From Pseudomonas sp. ADAK18 (GTDB lineage: Bacteria > Pseudomonadota > Gammaproteobacteria > Pseudomonadales > Pseudomonadaceae), in contig NZ_CP052859.1 of assembly GCF_012935695.1 (NCBI RefSeq), positions 1,281,001 through 1,345,000 on the forward strand: a DNA stretch of 64,000 nucleotides, given 5' to 3'. The number at the start of each line of letters is the position of its first letter. The stretch's first letter is position 1. The position numbers and the translations under genes were made by a program. Shown piece after piece: positions 47,764 through 56,977 of this stretch. The notes under the pieces were generated by a model, which made no database searches, was not told the DNA's origin, and was given only the letters and a program-made list of their open reading frames with translations.

Positions 47764-47982
47764 ATGACCTCAGTATTTGACCGCGAAGATATTCTCTTTC
47801 AGGTGGTGGTCAACCATGAAGAGCAGTATTCCATCTGGCCGGATTACAAGGCTGTGCCACAGGGTTGGAAGACCGTGGGCAAGAGTGGGATGAAGAAGGA
47901 GTGTCTGGCTTATATCGAAGAGGTTTGGACGGATATGCGGCCTTTGAGTTTGCGGCAGAAGATGGAAGCTGTGGCTGGTTGA
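47764..47982 (+). CDS. MbtH-like NRPS accessory protein
   Basis: This 72-residue protein carries the MbtH signature: [19 protein letters not shown] followed by the conserved Gly, a cysteine-containing helix and [10 protein letters not shown]. Such proteins bind adenylation domains and help them fold and activate amino acids. After pvdH and behind its PvdS promoter, it probably serves the pyoverdine synthetases including PvdL. The ATG has a CGGAG site. Confidence 0.93.
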   Translation: MTSVFDREDILFQVVVNHEEQYSIWPDYKAVPQGWKTVGKSGMKKECLAYIEEVWTDMRPLSLRQKMEAVAG

Positions 47983-48000
47983 GCATCGGCGACCACTACG

Positions 48001-48813
48001 GAGTACATATCCGTTTTTTTGGTAACGGCTGCTATTGGTTTCGCTTTTACAGCGACTCACTTTGCAAAAGCGGCAAAGTAAGCAAAACGCTCTTGCCCCA
48101 CCACTCGGTGCCTCGCTGTGGCTCGGCATGCCTTCTCTCCGGCATTGCTCCGTGGGCCGCCGCAATGGGCCATCCCTGGCCCAGTGCGGCTAAACCGGCG
48201 TCCTGCCGGTTTACCCACGGACCAATGCCTACGTTCAGCCATCGTGGTTTAACGGGGCGCCTAAGATCAAAGTCAAAGCAGATCAAAAGCACAGCGGCCT
48301 ACCGGCCGGCTTGAGTGGTGTGAAGCAAAAGCAAAAGCAAAATCAAAAGCGGGCACGGTCTACTGTGGGAGCTGGCTTGTCTGCGATGCAGGCAACTCGG
48401 TATTTCAGGAACACCGAGGTGATGGCATCGCAGGCAAGCCAGCTCCCACAGAAAAGCAGATCTGCTTTCGCTCTGGCCCTTGCTGGCCCTTGCCTTTGCT
48501 TCTACCACTCAGGTCGGCTTTCAGGCCGCCGTGTTTTTGATTGTGATCTTAGGCGCCCCGTTAAACCACGCTGGCCGAACGCAGGTATTACGCAGTGGGT
48601 AAACCGGCAGGACGCCGGTTTAGCCGCGTTGGGCCATGGATGGCCCGTCGCGGCGGCCCACGGAGTAATGCCTGCGTTCGGGCATGCCGAGCCACAGCGA
48701 GGCACCGAGTGGTGGGGCAAGAGCCCTTTGGTTACTTTGGGGCTTTTCCAAAGTGACCCGCCGTAAGGGCGGAACCTTAAGCAGCCGTTACCCAAAAAAC
48801 GGATATGCACTCA
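48001..48813. repeat. Palindromic repeat island, copy B
   Basis: This is a second 0.8-kb non-coding palindromic island. The left end GTACATATCCG and the right end CGGATATGCAC are inverted copies. Each arm carries CTTGCCCCACCACTCGGTGC or its complement and a hairpin built on AAACCGGCGTCCTGCCGGTTT-like arms. A REP palindrome (48363-48451) lies at the centre. Its left arm matches the reverse complement of island A's right arm nearly base for base over long blocks, so A and B are inverted relatives. With the 120-bp stretch that follows, it fills the gap between the MbtH-like gene and the sugar operon. Confidence 0.85.
48363..48451. repeat. REP-type palindrome at the centre of island B
   Basis: CTGTGGGAGCTGGCTTGTCT and the inverted half GGCAAGCCAGCTCCCACAG enclose a centre shared, in opposite orientation, with 15268-15356. 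Confidence 0.8.
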
Positions 48814-48878
48814 GTCAACCACCCCAAAAGAACAACAGAACACTTGCGACCCTCAATTTTCTTTGCTAGCTTCTCACA

Positions 48879-48898
48879 AAATGTTAACGATAACATTT
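48879..48898. promoter_or_regulatory. LacI-family operator of the polyol operon
   Basis: AAATGTTAACGATAACATTT is a 20-bp near-perfect palindrome with the central CG typical of LacI/PurR-type operators. It lies 36 bp upstream of the binding-protein gene. The likely ligand-responsive repressor is the LacI protein at 55923-56927. Confidence 0.8.
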
Positions 48899-48933
48899 GC
48901 TCTAAAAATAAAAACAAAACAGAGATCCTAGCC

Positions 48934-49860
48934 ATGAAAACGCTTCCGAAAACCCTGTGTTTGCTGGCCCTGAGTATCACCCTAGGCACCGCTACCCTGG
49001 CGCAGGCCGACACCAAACCCGCGCCCATCCGCATCGGCGCGTCCTTCCAGGAAATCAACAACCCTTACTTCGTCACCATGAAAGACGCCCTGCAGGAAGC
49101 CGGGGCGACGATCGGTGCGCAGTTGATCATCACCGACGCCCGCCACGACGTCTCCAAGCAGGTCAGCGACGTCGAAGACATGCTGCAAAAAGGCATCGAC
49201 ATCCTCCTGATCAACCCCACCGACTCGGTGGGCGTGCAATCTGCCGTCAAGTCCGCCCACGCCGCCGGTGTAGTGGTGGTCGCGGTGGACGCCCAAGCCG
49301 AAGGCCCGCTCGACTCCTTTGTCGGCTCGAAGAACTTCGACGCCGGGTTCCAGGCCTGTGAATACCTGGCCAAGAACATCGGCAACAAAGGCAATATCGC
49401 GATCCTCGACGGCATCGCCGTGGTGCCGATCCTGGAGCGGGTGCGCGGTTGCAAGGAGGCGGTGGCTAAGCACCCTGACATCAAGATCGTGAGCATTCAG
49501 AACGGCAAGCAGGAACGTGACCAGGCGCTGACCGTCACCGAAAACATGCTCCAGGCCCAACCCACTCTCAAGGGTATCTTCAGCGTCAATGACAACGGCT
49601 CCCTCGGTGCGCTTTCGGCCATTGAAGCCAGTGGCCTGGACGTCAAGTTGGTGAGCGTTGACGGTGCGCCGGAAGCGATCAAGGCGATCCTGAAACCGGG
49701 TAGCAAGTTCATCGCTACTTCGGCGCAGTTCCCTCGGGATCAGATCCGCCTGGCGCTGGGTATTGCCCTGGCCAAGAAGTGGGGCTCGCAAGTGCCCGCC
49801 AGTATTCCGGTCGACATTGCCCTGATCGACCAGGCCAAGGCCAAGGATTTCAGCTGGTAA
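48934..49860 (+). CDS. Ribose-type sugar/polyol periplasmic binding protein
   Basis: This 308-residue protein has a signal peptide (MKTLPKTLCLLALSITLGTATLAQA) and a type I periplasmic-binding fold of the RbsB class (IRIGASFQEINNPYFVTM, GIDILLINPTDS, SVNDNGSLGAL, KLVSVDGAPEA). It captures a sugar or polyol for the following ATPase and permease. The ATG at 48934 was chosen because the signal peptide begins there; an upstream in-frame ATG at 48805 is beyond the operator. It is the first gene of the operon. Confidence 0.92.
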   Translation: MKTLPKTLCLLALSITLGTATLAQADTKPAPIRIGASFQEINNPYFVTMKDALQEAGATIGAQLIITDARHDVSKQVSDVEDMLQKGIDILLINPTDSVGVQSAVKSAHAAGVVVVAVDAQAEGPLDSFVGSKNFDAGFQACEYLAKNIGNKGNIAILDGIAVVPILERVRGCKEAVAKHPDIKIVSIQNGKQERDQALTVTENMLQAQPTLKGIFSVNDNGSLGALSAIEASGLDVKLVSVDGAPEAIKAILKPGSKFIATSAQFPRDQIRLALGIALAKKWGSQVPASIPVDIALIDQAKAKDFSW

Positions 49861-49869
49861 ACCGTCCAG

Positions 49870-49890
49870 GCCCCACGCAAGCCGTGGGGC
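49870..49890. promoter_or_regulatory. Intercistronic hairpin after the binding-protein gene
   Basis: GCCCCACG-CAAGC-CGTGGGGC, an 8-bp stem, lies nine bases after the stop and has no T tract. In ABC operons such hairpins often protect the upstream message so that binding protein is made in excess; this role is inferred. Confidence 0.6.
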
Positions 49891-49923
49891 GCAGGGCACC
49901 CTTCTGAACGAGAGGTCGGTGGC

Positions 49924-51432
49924 ATGAGCAGTCTTCTGCAGTTGGAAAATATCTGTAAGCGCTACCCGGGGGTGCAAGCCCTCAAGTCCATCAACCTGCA
50001 AGTGGAGCGGGGCGAGATTCATGCCTTGCTCGGGGAAAATGGCGCGGGTAAATCGACCTTGATGAAGATCCTCGGCGGCGTTGAGCATCAGGATGAAGGG
50101 CGGATTCTGATCGACGGCCAGGCGCAGCAGTTCGCGACGTATCGCGATGCGATTGCGGCCGGGATCGGCATCGTGTTCCAGGAGTTCAGCCTGATTCCCT
50201 ACCTCACGGCGGTGGAAAATATCTTCCTCGGCCATGAGTTGAGCAACCGCTTCGGCCTGTTGCGCAAGCGCGAGATGGTTGAGGCGTCCGAAGCCTTGTT
50301 CAAGCGCCTTGGGGTAACCATCGACCTGCAATGCGCGGTCAAGCATTTGAGTGTGGCTGAGCAGCAGTTTGTCGAGATCGCCAAGGCCCTGGCCCTGGAT
50401 GCGCGGTTGCTGGTGCTCGATGAGCCCACCGCGACACTCACACCGAGCGAAGCCGAGCTGCTGTTCGAGATCATGCGTGAGCTCAAGCGTCAGGGCGTAG
50501 CGGTGATTTTTATCTCTCATCACCTGGAGGAGATTTTCCAGGTCTGTGATCGCATCAGCGTGTTGCGCGACGGCGGCAATGTCGGTGTCACCGATGTGGC
50601 TGACAGTGATATCGACCGGCTGGTGGAAATGATGGTGGGCCGGCGCCTGGAGTGCAATTTCCCTCCCAAACCGACCACCGAACGCGGGCCGTTGTTGCTG
50701 GAGGTCAAGGACATCCAACTGGTACGCAACGGGCCGCATAACCAGTTCCAGTTGCACAAGGGCGAGATCCTCGGCTTTGCCGGCTTGGTGGGCTCCGGCC
50801 GCACCGAACTGGCCCTGGGCATGATGGGCGCGCTGCCGTCGGTGAGCAAAGACGTGTGGCTGCGGGGCGAACACGTCACGTTGGACGACCCGGCCCAGGC
50901 CTTGGCCCACGGCATCGGCCTGCTACCGGAAAGCCGCAAGAGTGAAGGGCTGATCACCGATTTCAGCATTCGCGAAAACATCTCTTTGAATAATCTGAGC
51001 AAGTACCAGGGCGCCAGCGGCCTGATCGACAAGGGCAAGGAGAGCGCCAGTGTCGAAGACCTGATGCGGCAACTGTCGATCAAGGCTCCCAGCGGTGAGA
51101 GCCGGGTGTTCAACCTCAGCGGCGGTAACCAGCAGAAAGTGGTGATTGCCCGCTGGATCAACCACCACTGCGACGTGCTGGTGTTCGACGAACCCACCCG
51201 TGGCATCGACGTGGGTGCCAAGGCGCAGATCTACGCGCTGATGCGCAACCTCACCGAACAAGGCTACGCAATCATCATGATTTCCTCGGAACTGCCGGAA
51301 ATCATCGGCATGTGCGACCGGGTCGCCGTGTTCCACAAGGGCGCCATCGTCAAGGTACTGGAAGCGTCCGCCGTTAACCCACAAGAGGTCATGCGCCATG
51401 CAACAGGGGGCTCAAGTGAATACGTCCATTAA
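49924..51432 (+). CDS. Ribose-type sugar ABC transporter ATPase (two ABC domains)
   Basis: This 502-residue RbsA-class protein has two fused nucleotide-binding domains. The first has Walker [10 protein letters not shown] (37-45), signature [15 protein letters not shown] and Walker [12 protein letters not shown]. The second has the degenerate P-loop [10 protein letters not shown] typical of this class, signature [14 protein letters not shown] and [10 protein letters not shown]. It powers import with the permease next to it. It starts at ATG 49924 and overlaps the permease gene by 35 bp. Confidence 0.94.
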   Translation: MSSLLQLENICKRYPGVQALKSINLQVERGEIHALLGENGAGKSTLMKILGGVEHQDEGRILIDGQAQQFATYRDAIAAGIGIVFQEFSLIPYLTAVENIFLGHELSNRFGLLRKREMVEASEALFKRLGVTIDLQCAVKHLSVAEQQFVEIAKALALDARLLVLDEPTATLTPSEAELLFEIMRELKRQGVAVIFISHHLEEIFQVCDRISVLRDGGNVGVTDVADSDIDRLVEMMVGRRLECNFPPKPTTERGPLLLEVKDIQLVRNGPHNQFQLHKGEILGFAGLVGSGRTELALGMMGALPSVSKDVWLRGEHVTLDDPAQALAHGIGLLPESRKSEGLITDFSIRENISLNNLSKYQGASGLIDKGKESASVEDLMRQLSIKAPSGESRVFNLSGGNQQKVVIARWINHHCDVLVFDEPTRGIDVGAKAQIYALMRNLTEQGYAIIMISSELPEIIGMCDRVAVFHKGAIVKVLEASAVNPQEVMRHATGGSSEYVH

Positions 51433-52390
51433 TGCCGCCGACACGAGCCGACTGCGCCTGAACCTGGCGCGGCTGATTCGCTCGCCGGCGTTTTATCCCT
51501 TTGTCGGGCTACTGGTGGTCACGCTGGTGATGATCTTTGCCAGTGACAACTTCCTTACCGCCAGCAACCTGTCGAATATCGCCCGCCAGGTGTCGATCAA
51601 CGCGATTATCGCGGTTGGCATGACCTGCGTGATCCTCACCGGCGGTATCGATTTGTCGGTGGGACCGGTGATGGCCTTGTCCGGCACCTTGACCGCCGGG
51701 TTGATGGTCGCAGGCTTGCCGCCAGGGCTGGCGATTGGTGCCGGGATGCTGATTGGCGTGGCATTCGGTATCGGCAATGGCTTGTTTGTGGCGTACCTGC
51801 ACATGCCACCGATCATCGTCACCCTGGCGACCATGGGCATCGCCCGTGGCTTCGGCTTGATGTACACCGATGGCTACCCGATTTCGGGCCTGCCGGAGTG
51901 GTTCGGATTCTTCGGCCGCGAAAGCCTGTTCGGCATCGAGGTGCCGATCCTGATCATGCTGGTGACCTACCTGGCGGCCTATGTGCTACTGCAGCACACG
52001 CGCATTGGCCGTTATATCTACGCTATCGGTGGCAACGAGGAGGCCGTGCGTTTGTCCGGGGTGCGGGCGGCGCGGTTCAAGTTGCTGGTGTATGGCATCA
52101 GCGGCCTGACGGCGGCGATTGCCGGGTTGGTGCTGACCTCACGCCTGATGAGCGGCCAGCCGAATGCCGGGGTCTCGTTTGAACTGGACGCGATTGCGGC
52201 CGTGGTCCTGGGCGGCGCCTCGATTGCCGGTGGGCGCGGGGTAATTGTCGGCACCTTGCTCGGGGCGATGCTGCTGGGAGTGCTGAACAACGGCTTGAAC
52301 ATGCTTGGGGTGTCGCCGTACGTCCAGAGCGTGATCAAGGGCGGGATCATTTTGCTGGCGATCTTTATCAGCCGTCAGCGCCACAAGTAA
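51398..52390 (+). CDS. Ribose-type sugar ABC transporter permease
   Basis: This 330-residue RbsC-class permease has about eight to ten membrane helices and the family blocks [23 protein letters not shown] and [12 protein letters not shown] (ATPase-coupling loop). The ATG at 51398 lies inside the ATPase gene behind GAGG; a GTG at 51416 is an alternative. With the preceding two genes it forms a complete importer. Confidence 0.93.
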   Translation: MQQGAQVNTSINAADTSRLRLNLARLIRSPAFYPFVGLLVVTLVMIFASDNFLTASNLSNIARQVSINAIIAVGMTCVILTGGIDLSVGPVMALSGTLTAGLMVAGLPPGLAIGAGMLIGVAFGIGNGLFVAYLHMPPIIVTLATMGIARGFGLMYTDGYPISGLPEWFGFFGRESLFGIEVPILIMLVTYLAAYVLLQHTRIGRYIYAIGGNEEAVRLSGVRAARFKLLVYGISGLTAAIAGLVLTSRLMSGQPNAGVSFELDAIAAVVLGGASIAGGRGVIVGTLLGAMLLGVLNNGLNMLGVSPYVQSVIKGGIILLAIFISRQRHK

Positions 52391-52409
52391 GCGAATAACG
52401 TTTTCTCGA

Positions 52410-52427
52410 CGCGGCCCGCTGGCCGCG
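52410..52427. promoter_or_regulatory. Intercistronic hairpin after the permease gene
   Basis: CGCGGCC-CGCT-GGCCGCG, a 7-bp GC-only stem, lies between the permease and dehydrogenase genes with no T tract, so a message-stabilising or attenuating structure is more likely than a full terminator. Confidence 0.5.
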
Positions 52428-52463
52428 ACGGGTTCCTTCATGCTCAAGAAAGGTCAGAACACC

Positions 52464-53543
52464 ATGGATAAGCACAGCGAAATGCAAGCCGTCGTCTGCC
52501 ACGGCCCGAAAGACTACCGCCTGGAGCGCATCAGCAAACCCCAGGCTCGCCCCAATGAATTGGTGATTCGCATTGCCGCCTGCGGGATTTGCGCCAGTGA
52601 CTGCAAATGCCATTCGGGCGCGGCGATGTTCTGGGGCGGCGACAACCCGTGGGTCAAGGCGCCGGTGGTGCCGGGTCATGAGTTCTTCGGCTACGTGGTG
52701 GAAGCGGGCGAGGGTGCTGAGGAGCACTTCGAGGTCAAGGTCGGTGACAAGGTGATCGCCGAGCAGATTGTGCCGTGTGGCAAGTGCCGCTTTTGCAAGT
52801 CGGGCAAGTATTGGATGTGCGAAGTGCACAACATCTTCGGCTTTCAGAAGGAGGTGGCCGAAGGCGGCATGGCCCAGTACATGCGCATTCCCAAGACCGC
52901 CATCGTGCACAAGATTCCGGAGTCGGTGTCGCTTGAGGATTCGGCGTTGATCGAGCCGATGTCCTGCGCGATCCACACGGTCAACCGTGGCGAAATCCAG
53001 CTCGACGACGTGCTGGTGATTGCCGGCGCCGGCACCCTGGGGCTGTGCATGGTCCAGGTGGCTGCGCTTAAGACGCCGAAGAAACTGGTGGTGATCGACA
53101 TGGTCGACGAGCGCCTGGAGCTGGCGAAAAAATTTGGTGCCGACGTGGTGATCAACCCGTCCCGGGATAACGCCCGCGAGATCATCAACGGCCTGACCGA
53201 CAACTACGGTTGCGACGTGTACATCGAAACCACCGGCGTGCCGGTGGGCGTGACCCAGGGCCTGGAGTTGATCCGCAAGCTGGGGCGGTTTGTCGAGTTC
53301 AGTGTGTTTGGCGCCGAGACCAGCGCTGACTGGTCGATTATCGGCGACCGCAAGGAGTTGGACGTACGCGGTGCGCACCTGGGGCCGTATTGCTACCCGG
53401 TGGCCATCGACCTGTTCGAACGCGGCCTGGTGACCTCAAAGGGCATCGTTACCCATGATTTCCCGCTGGATAATTGGGCCGAAGCGTTCGACCTGGCCAA
53501 CTCGGTGAAGTCGATCAAAGTGCTGTTGAAACCGGCGCAGTGA
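52464..53543 (+). CDS. Zinc-dependent erythritol/L-threitol-type dehydrogenase
   Basis: This 359-residue medium-chain dehydrogenase has the catalytic-zinc Cys43 region (AACGICASDC), GHEFFGYV, the four-cysteine structural zinc loop (PCGKCRFCKSGKYWMC) and the NAD-binding GAGTLG. It resembles the sorbitol/threonine dehydrogenase branch annotated as erythritol/L-threitol dehydrogenase. It should oxidise the imported polyol to a ketose. I start at ATG 52464; an ATG at 52440 is also in frame. The kinase gene follows after 2 bp. Confidence 0.88.
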   Translation: MDKHSEMQAVVCHGPKDYRLERISKPQARPNELVIRIAACGICASDCKCHSGAAMFWGGDNPWVKAPVVPGHEFFGYVVEAGEGAEEHFEVKVGDKVIAEQIVPCGKCRFCKSGKYWMCEVHNIFGFQKEVAEGGMAQYMRIPKTAIVHKIPESVSLEDSALIEPMSCAIHTVNRGEIQLDDVLVIAGAGTLGLCMVQVAALKTPKKLVVIDMVDERLELAKKFGADVVINPSRDNAREIINGLTDNYGCDVYIETTGVPVGVTQGLELIRKLGRFVEFSVFGAETSADWSIIGDRKELDVRGAHLGPYCYPVAIDLFERGLVTSKGIVTHDFPLDNWAEAFDLANSVKSIKVLLKPAQ

Positions 53544-53545
53544 CC

Positions 53546-55078
53546 ATGGACTACGTCATCGGTGTGGACATCGGTACCCAGAGTACCAAGGCACTCTTGG
53601 TGGATGGCCAGGGCGCGATCATCGCCCAGCACAGCCAGGGATATCGCGTGGATACCCCGAAAGTGCGCTGGGCCGAGCAATGGCCGCAGGTCTGGCTGGA
53701 GGCGGTGGAAGCTTGCGTCGCTCAGTGCATGGCCAAGGCCGGCGTGGCATCGGTGCAGGTCAAAGCGTTGTGCATCAGCAGCCTTTATGGCGGTTCGGGC
53801 ATTGCCGTGGATGCAGCGATCAAACCGTTGCATCCGTGCCTGATCTGGATGGATCGGCGTGCAGGTGAGCAAGTGGAATGGGTGCGTGAGCATGTGGACC
53901 TGGAGCGCCTGTTTCAGATCACCGGCAACTCGGTGGACAGCTATTACGGGTTCACCAAGATGCTCTGGCTCAAGCAGCACCAGCCCGAAGTCTGGGCCAA
54001 TACCCGTTACCTGCTGCCGCCCAACAGCTACATCAACTATTGCCTGACCGGTGAGTTGGCGGTGGATCACAGCAGTGCCGGCAATATCGGCGGGGTTTAC
54101 GACGTGGCACAGCGCGGCTGGTCCGCCGAGATGCTGGCGGCGTTGGAGATTCCCCTGGCGATGATGCCTGAGCGGTTGCTGTATTCCGGTGAAGTGGTGG
54201 GCGGTTTGCTGCCGCAATGGGCGCAGCGCCTGGGCTTGCAGGCGGGGATGCCGATTTTGGCCGGTGGCGTCGACGCGGCCATGGCCACCTTGGCGGCCGG
54301 AGTGACGCGGCCGGGCAATCATGTGGCGATGATCGGCACCAGCATGTGCTGGGGTTATCTCAACCAGCAGGTGGATGCCCGCCATGGTCTGGTGAGCATG
54401 CCCCATGTCTATAACGGGCATCAGGACCTGTACATCTTCGGTGGGGCAATTACCGCCGGGGCGTCGGTCAGTTGGTTTCGCGAGCAGTTTTGCCAGGCAG
54501 AAGAACAGCAGGCGCAACAGACCGGTCAAGACAGTTTGTGGCTGCTGGAACAGAGCGCAGCGAAGATCCCGGCGGGCAGTGAAGGGCTGTTGTTCCTGCC
54601 GTACCTGATGGGGGAGCGCAGCCCGGTGTGGGATGACCGCGCCAGCGGCAGTTTTGTTGGGTTAAACCTCTATCACAGCCGTATTCACCTGTATCGCGCG
54701 GTGCTGGAGGGGGTGAGTTTTGCCTTGCGTCACAACATCGAGGCGGGCACGCGTGGGGCGCACTCCCTTGATCCGCGATTGATTGTGGTGGGTGGGGCGA
54801 GCCATTCGGATTTGTGGATGCAGATTATTGCGGATGTCACCCACTACCTGGTTTACACCATCGTTCAGGAGGTGGAAGCAGCATTGGGGGCGGCGTTGTT
54901 GGCGGCGCATTCGGTGGGGTTGGTGGATGAGGCCGAGATGGATAAGGGCTGGGTGCAGTTGGAATTGAGGGCGCAGCCCAAGGCGGAAAATGTTCAGGCG
55001 TATGACCGAGCATTTGCTGATTATTTAGCCTTATATCCAGCGTTGAAACCGGTGATGCATAGCTTGCAAAGCAGCTAA
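53546..55078 (+). CDS. FGGY-family carbohydrate kinase
   Basis: This 510-residue kinase of the xylulokinase/glycerol kinase family has the N-terminal phosphate-binding GVDIGTQSTKALLVD, the sugar-binding-region Asp in LAGGVDAAMATLAAG, and the C-terminal adenosine motif VVGGASHSDLWMQIIADV. It should phosphorylate the ketose made by the dehydrogenase. The ATG follows the previous stop by 2 bp. Substrate within the family (xylulose, erythrulose, other) is not readable by eye. Confidence 0.9.
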   Translation: MDYVIGVDIGTQSTKALLVDGQGAIIAQHSQGYRVDTPKVRWAEQWPQVWLEAVEACVAQCMAKAGVASVQVKALCISSLYGGSGIAVDAAIKPLHPCLIWMDRRAGEQVEWVREHVDLERLFQITGNSVDSYYGFTKMLWLKQHQPEVWANTRYLLPPNSYINYCLTGELAVDHSSAGNIGGVYDVAQRGWSAEMLAALEIPLAMMPERLLYSGEVVGGLLPQWAQRLGLQAGMPILAGGVDAAMATLAAGVTRPGNHVAMIGTSMCWGYLNQQVDARHGLVSMPHVYNGHQDLYIFGGAITAGASVSWFREQFCQAEEQQAQQTGQDSLWLLEQSAAKIPAGSEGLLFLPYLMGERSPVWDDRASGSFVGLNLYHSRIHLYRAVLEGVSFALRHNIEAGTRGAHSLDPRLIVVGGASHSDLWMQIIADVTHYLVYTIVQEVEAALGAALLAAHSVGLVDEAEMDKGWVQLELRAQPKAENVQAYDRAFADYLALYPALKPVMHSLQSS

Positions 55079-55106
55079 GTGAACATGGTCTTGGAGAACA
55101 TCAGTA

Positions 55107-55832
55107 ATGAACGCCACTTTTGATTTCACCCACCACCGCATCCTAGTCACCGGCGCCAGCAGCGGCATCGGCCGGGAAATCGCCCTGCAACTGATCGCCA
55201 GCGGCGCCCAGGTATTCGCCCTCGGCCGTGACGCCCTGGCGCTGTCCCAACTGGGCTGCGAAACCCTGTGCCTGGACATCGCCAACAGCGCCGCCCTCGA
55301 CCAGGCCCTGCAAGGCCTGCCGCCCATGCACGGCCTGGTCAATTGCGCCGGCATCTCGCGCCTGGAGCCCGCCGCCGCTATCAGCAGCGAGGCGTTCGAT
55401 CAGGTAATGAACGTCAATGCCCGCGCCGCCGCTCAAGTCGCCAGCCGGGTGGCCGCCGCGATGATCGAGGCGGAAATTTCCGGCAGCATCGTCAACGTCT
55501 CCAGCCAGGCCTCACTGGTCGCGCTGGAGGATCACCTCGGCTATTGCGCCTCCAAGGCGGCACTGGATGCGATCACTCGCGTGCAATGTGCTGAATGGGG
55601 GCGTTTCGGGATTCGGGTCAACAGCGTCAACCCCACTGTGACCTTGACGCCCATGGCGCAAATGGCCTGGTCGGATCCGGCCAAGCGCGATCCGGCGTTG
55701 GCAGCGATTCCCCTGGGGCGTTTTGCCGAAACGATAGAGGTGGCACTACCGGTGCTGTTTCTGCTGAGCAATGCCGCGAGCATGATCAGTGGTGTAAGCC
55801 TGCCGATCGACGGTGGCTACACCAGCCTATAG
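55107..55832 (+). CDS. SDR oxidoreductase, L-xylulose/dicarbonyl-reductase-like
   Basis: This 241-residue short-chain dehydrogenase has TGASSGIG, NCAGIS, a catalytic Ser in VNVSSQAS and Y-C-A-S-K. The C-terminal block VNSVNPTVTLTPMAQMAWSDP and the PLGRFAE segment are shared with animal L-xylulose reductase (DCXR). This suggests interconversion of a pentitol or tetritol and its ketose. It is the last gene of the operon, 28 bp after the kinase. Confidence 0.87.
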   Translation: MNATFDFTHHRILVTGASSGIGREIALQLIASGAQVFALGRDALALSQLGCETLCLDIANSAALDQALQGLPPMHGLVNCAGISRLEPAAAISSEAFDQVMNVNARAAAQVASRVAAAMIEAEISGSIVNVSSQASLVALEDHLGYCASKAALDAITRVQCAEWGRFGIRVNSVNPTVTLTPMAQMAWSDPAKRDPALAAIPLGRFAETIEVALPVLFLLSNAASMISGVSLPIDGGYTSL

Positions 55833-55850
55833 CTCCATAACCCCACAATC

Positions 55851-55914
55851 CTGTAACCGCTGCCGAGGCAGCGGCTACAGGATTGCAGGGGTTGCAGGGA
55901 TTGCAGGGATTACA
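55851..55914. repeat. REP-type hairpin followed by a 9-bp tandem repeat
   Basis: CTGTAACCGCTGCC and GGCAGCGGCTACAG (55851-55880) form a compact hairpin made of REP half-elements. It is followed by about three and a half copies of a 9-bp unit ATTGCAGGG (55881-55914). The structure lies between the convergent SDR and LacI genes and may end transcription. Confidence 0.75.
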
Positions 55915-55922
55915 GACAGTAT

Positions 55923-56927
55923 TCAGCCGTTCTCCAACTTGCCGGCAATCACCACCTTGTCCCGAGGCTTGTGCGGGTCGTCAAGGCGGTCCAGCAGCAG
56001 CCGTACCGCGCTGCTGCCGGCCAGCGAGGCGTCGTGGGCCACGCAGGCAATCGGCACGCCGAAGATATCGGCAAAGGGTAGGCGGTCGATGCCGCAGATG
56101 GTCAGGCTGTCGTGGGGGATGTTGTGCATGCGTAAAGCGCGTAAGGCGCCGAGGGTGATCAACTGGTTGAAGCCCATGATCGCGTCCGGCGCCGAGTGTT
56201 CGGCCAGGTAGTCGAGGGTGTGCAGGTAGGAGGGCATTAGCGTGTAGTCGCCGGCCTGCACTTCGACGTGCACCTGAGGGTATTCGGCCAGTACTTCTTG
56301 CAGGCCTTTGAGGCGCTCCACGGTGATGCGCGAATGTTCTGGCCCGGTCAGCACCAGCAGGCGCTTGAGATCTGGCGTCTGGCGCAGCAGGTACTGCGCG
56401 GCCTCGATACCGCTGTGGTAGTTGTCCAGCACCACGCGGCTGAACGGGCTGTCGTGGATCGTGCGATCAAGCAACACAACCGGGGTCTTGCCGTTGCTCA
56501 GGCGTTCCAGATAGTCGGGCTGGTAGCTGGGCTCATCGGAGACCGGCGACAGGATAATCCCCGCCACGCGGTACCCGAGCAGCGTATCGACGGCTTTGCT
56601 TTCCAGCTCTTCCAGCTCGTCGGTGTCCACCAGCATGATGGTGTAGCCGTGTTTTTTCGCTTCCCGGGAAATAGCCTTGATCATCTCGCTGTAGAACGGG
56701 TTGTCCACCGAGGCGGTGATCACCCCGATGATCAGGCTTTCGCTGCGTTTGAGCCCACGGGCGAAGGCGTTTGGCACGTAGTCCAGCTCCCGCGCGACCT
56801 CAAGGATCCGCGCCAGGGTGGCGGGCTTGACCAGATCAGGTTTGCTCAACGCACGGGACACCGTGATGGTGGTCATGTTGACCCGTTTGGCGATGTCGCT
56901 GATGGTGACGGATTTTTTCTTGTTCAT
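55923..56927 (-). CDS. LacI-family transcriptional regulator
   Basis: This 334-residue regulator has the N-terminal LacI helix-turn-helix and hinge (VTISDIAKRVNMTTITVSRAL, then YVPNAFARGL) and a periplasmic-binding-like ligand domain (IIGVITASVDNPFYSEM, CGIDRLPFADIFG). Located at the end of the polyol operon on the opposite strand, it is the probable repressor acting at the palindrome 48879-48898. Its ligand is probably the polyol or its ketose. Confidence 0.92.
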   Translation of the reverse strand: MNKKKSVTISDIAKRVNMTTITVSRALSKPDLVKPATLARILEVARELDYVPNAFARGLKRSESLIIGVITASVDNPFYSEMIKAISREAKKHGYTIMLVDTDELEELESKAVDTLLGYRVAGIILSPVSDEPSYQPDYLERLSNGKTPVVLLDRTIHDSPFSRVVLDNYHSGIEAAQYLLRQTPDLKRLLVLTGPEHSRITVERLKGLQEVLAEYPQVHVEVQAGDYTLMPSYLHTLDYLAEHSAPDAIMGFNQLITLGALRALRMHNIPHDSLTICGIDRLPFADIFGVPIACVAHDASLAGSSAVRLLLDRLDDPHKPRDKVVIAGKLENG

Positions 56928-56977
56928 CGCAAGGTGGGACCAGAAGAAAACAGTAGGAGGCTAACATGTGCGCCGGT

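Noticed and set aside
55881..55914. Short tandem repeats as a CRISPR array
   Set aside because: The units are 9 bp and contiguous, with no spacers and no cas genes.
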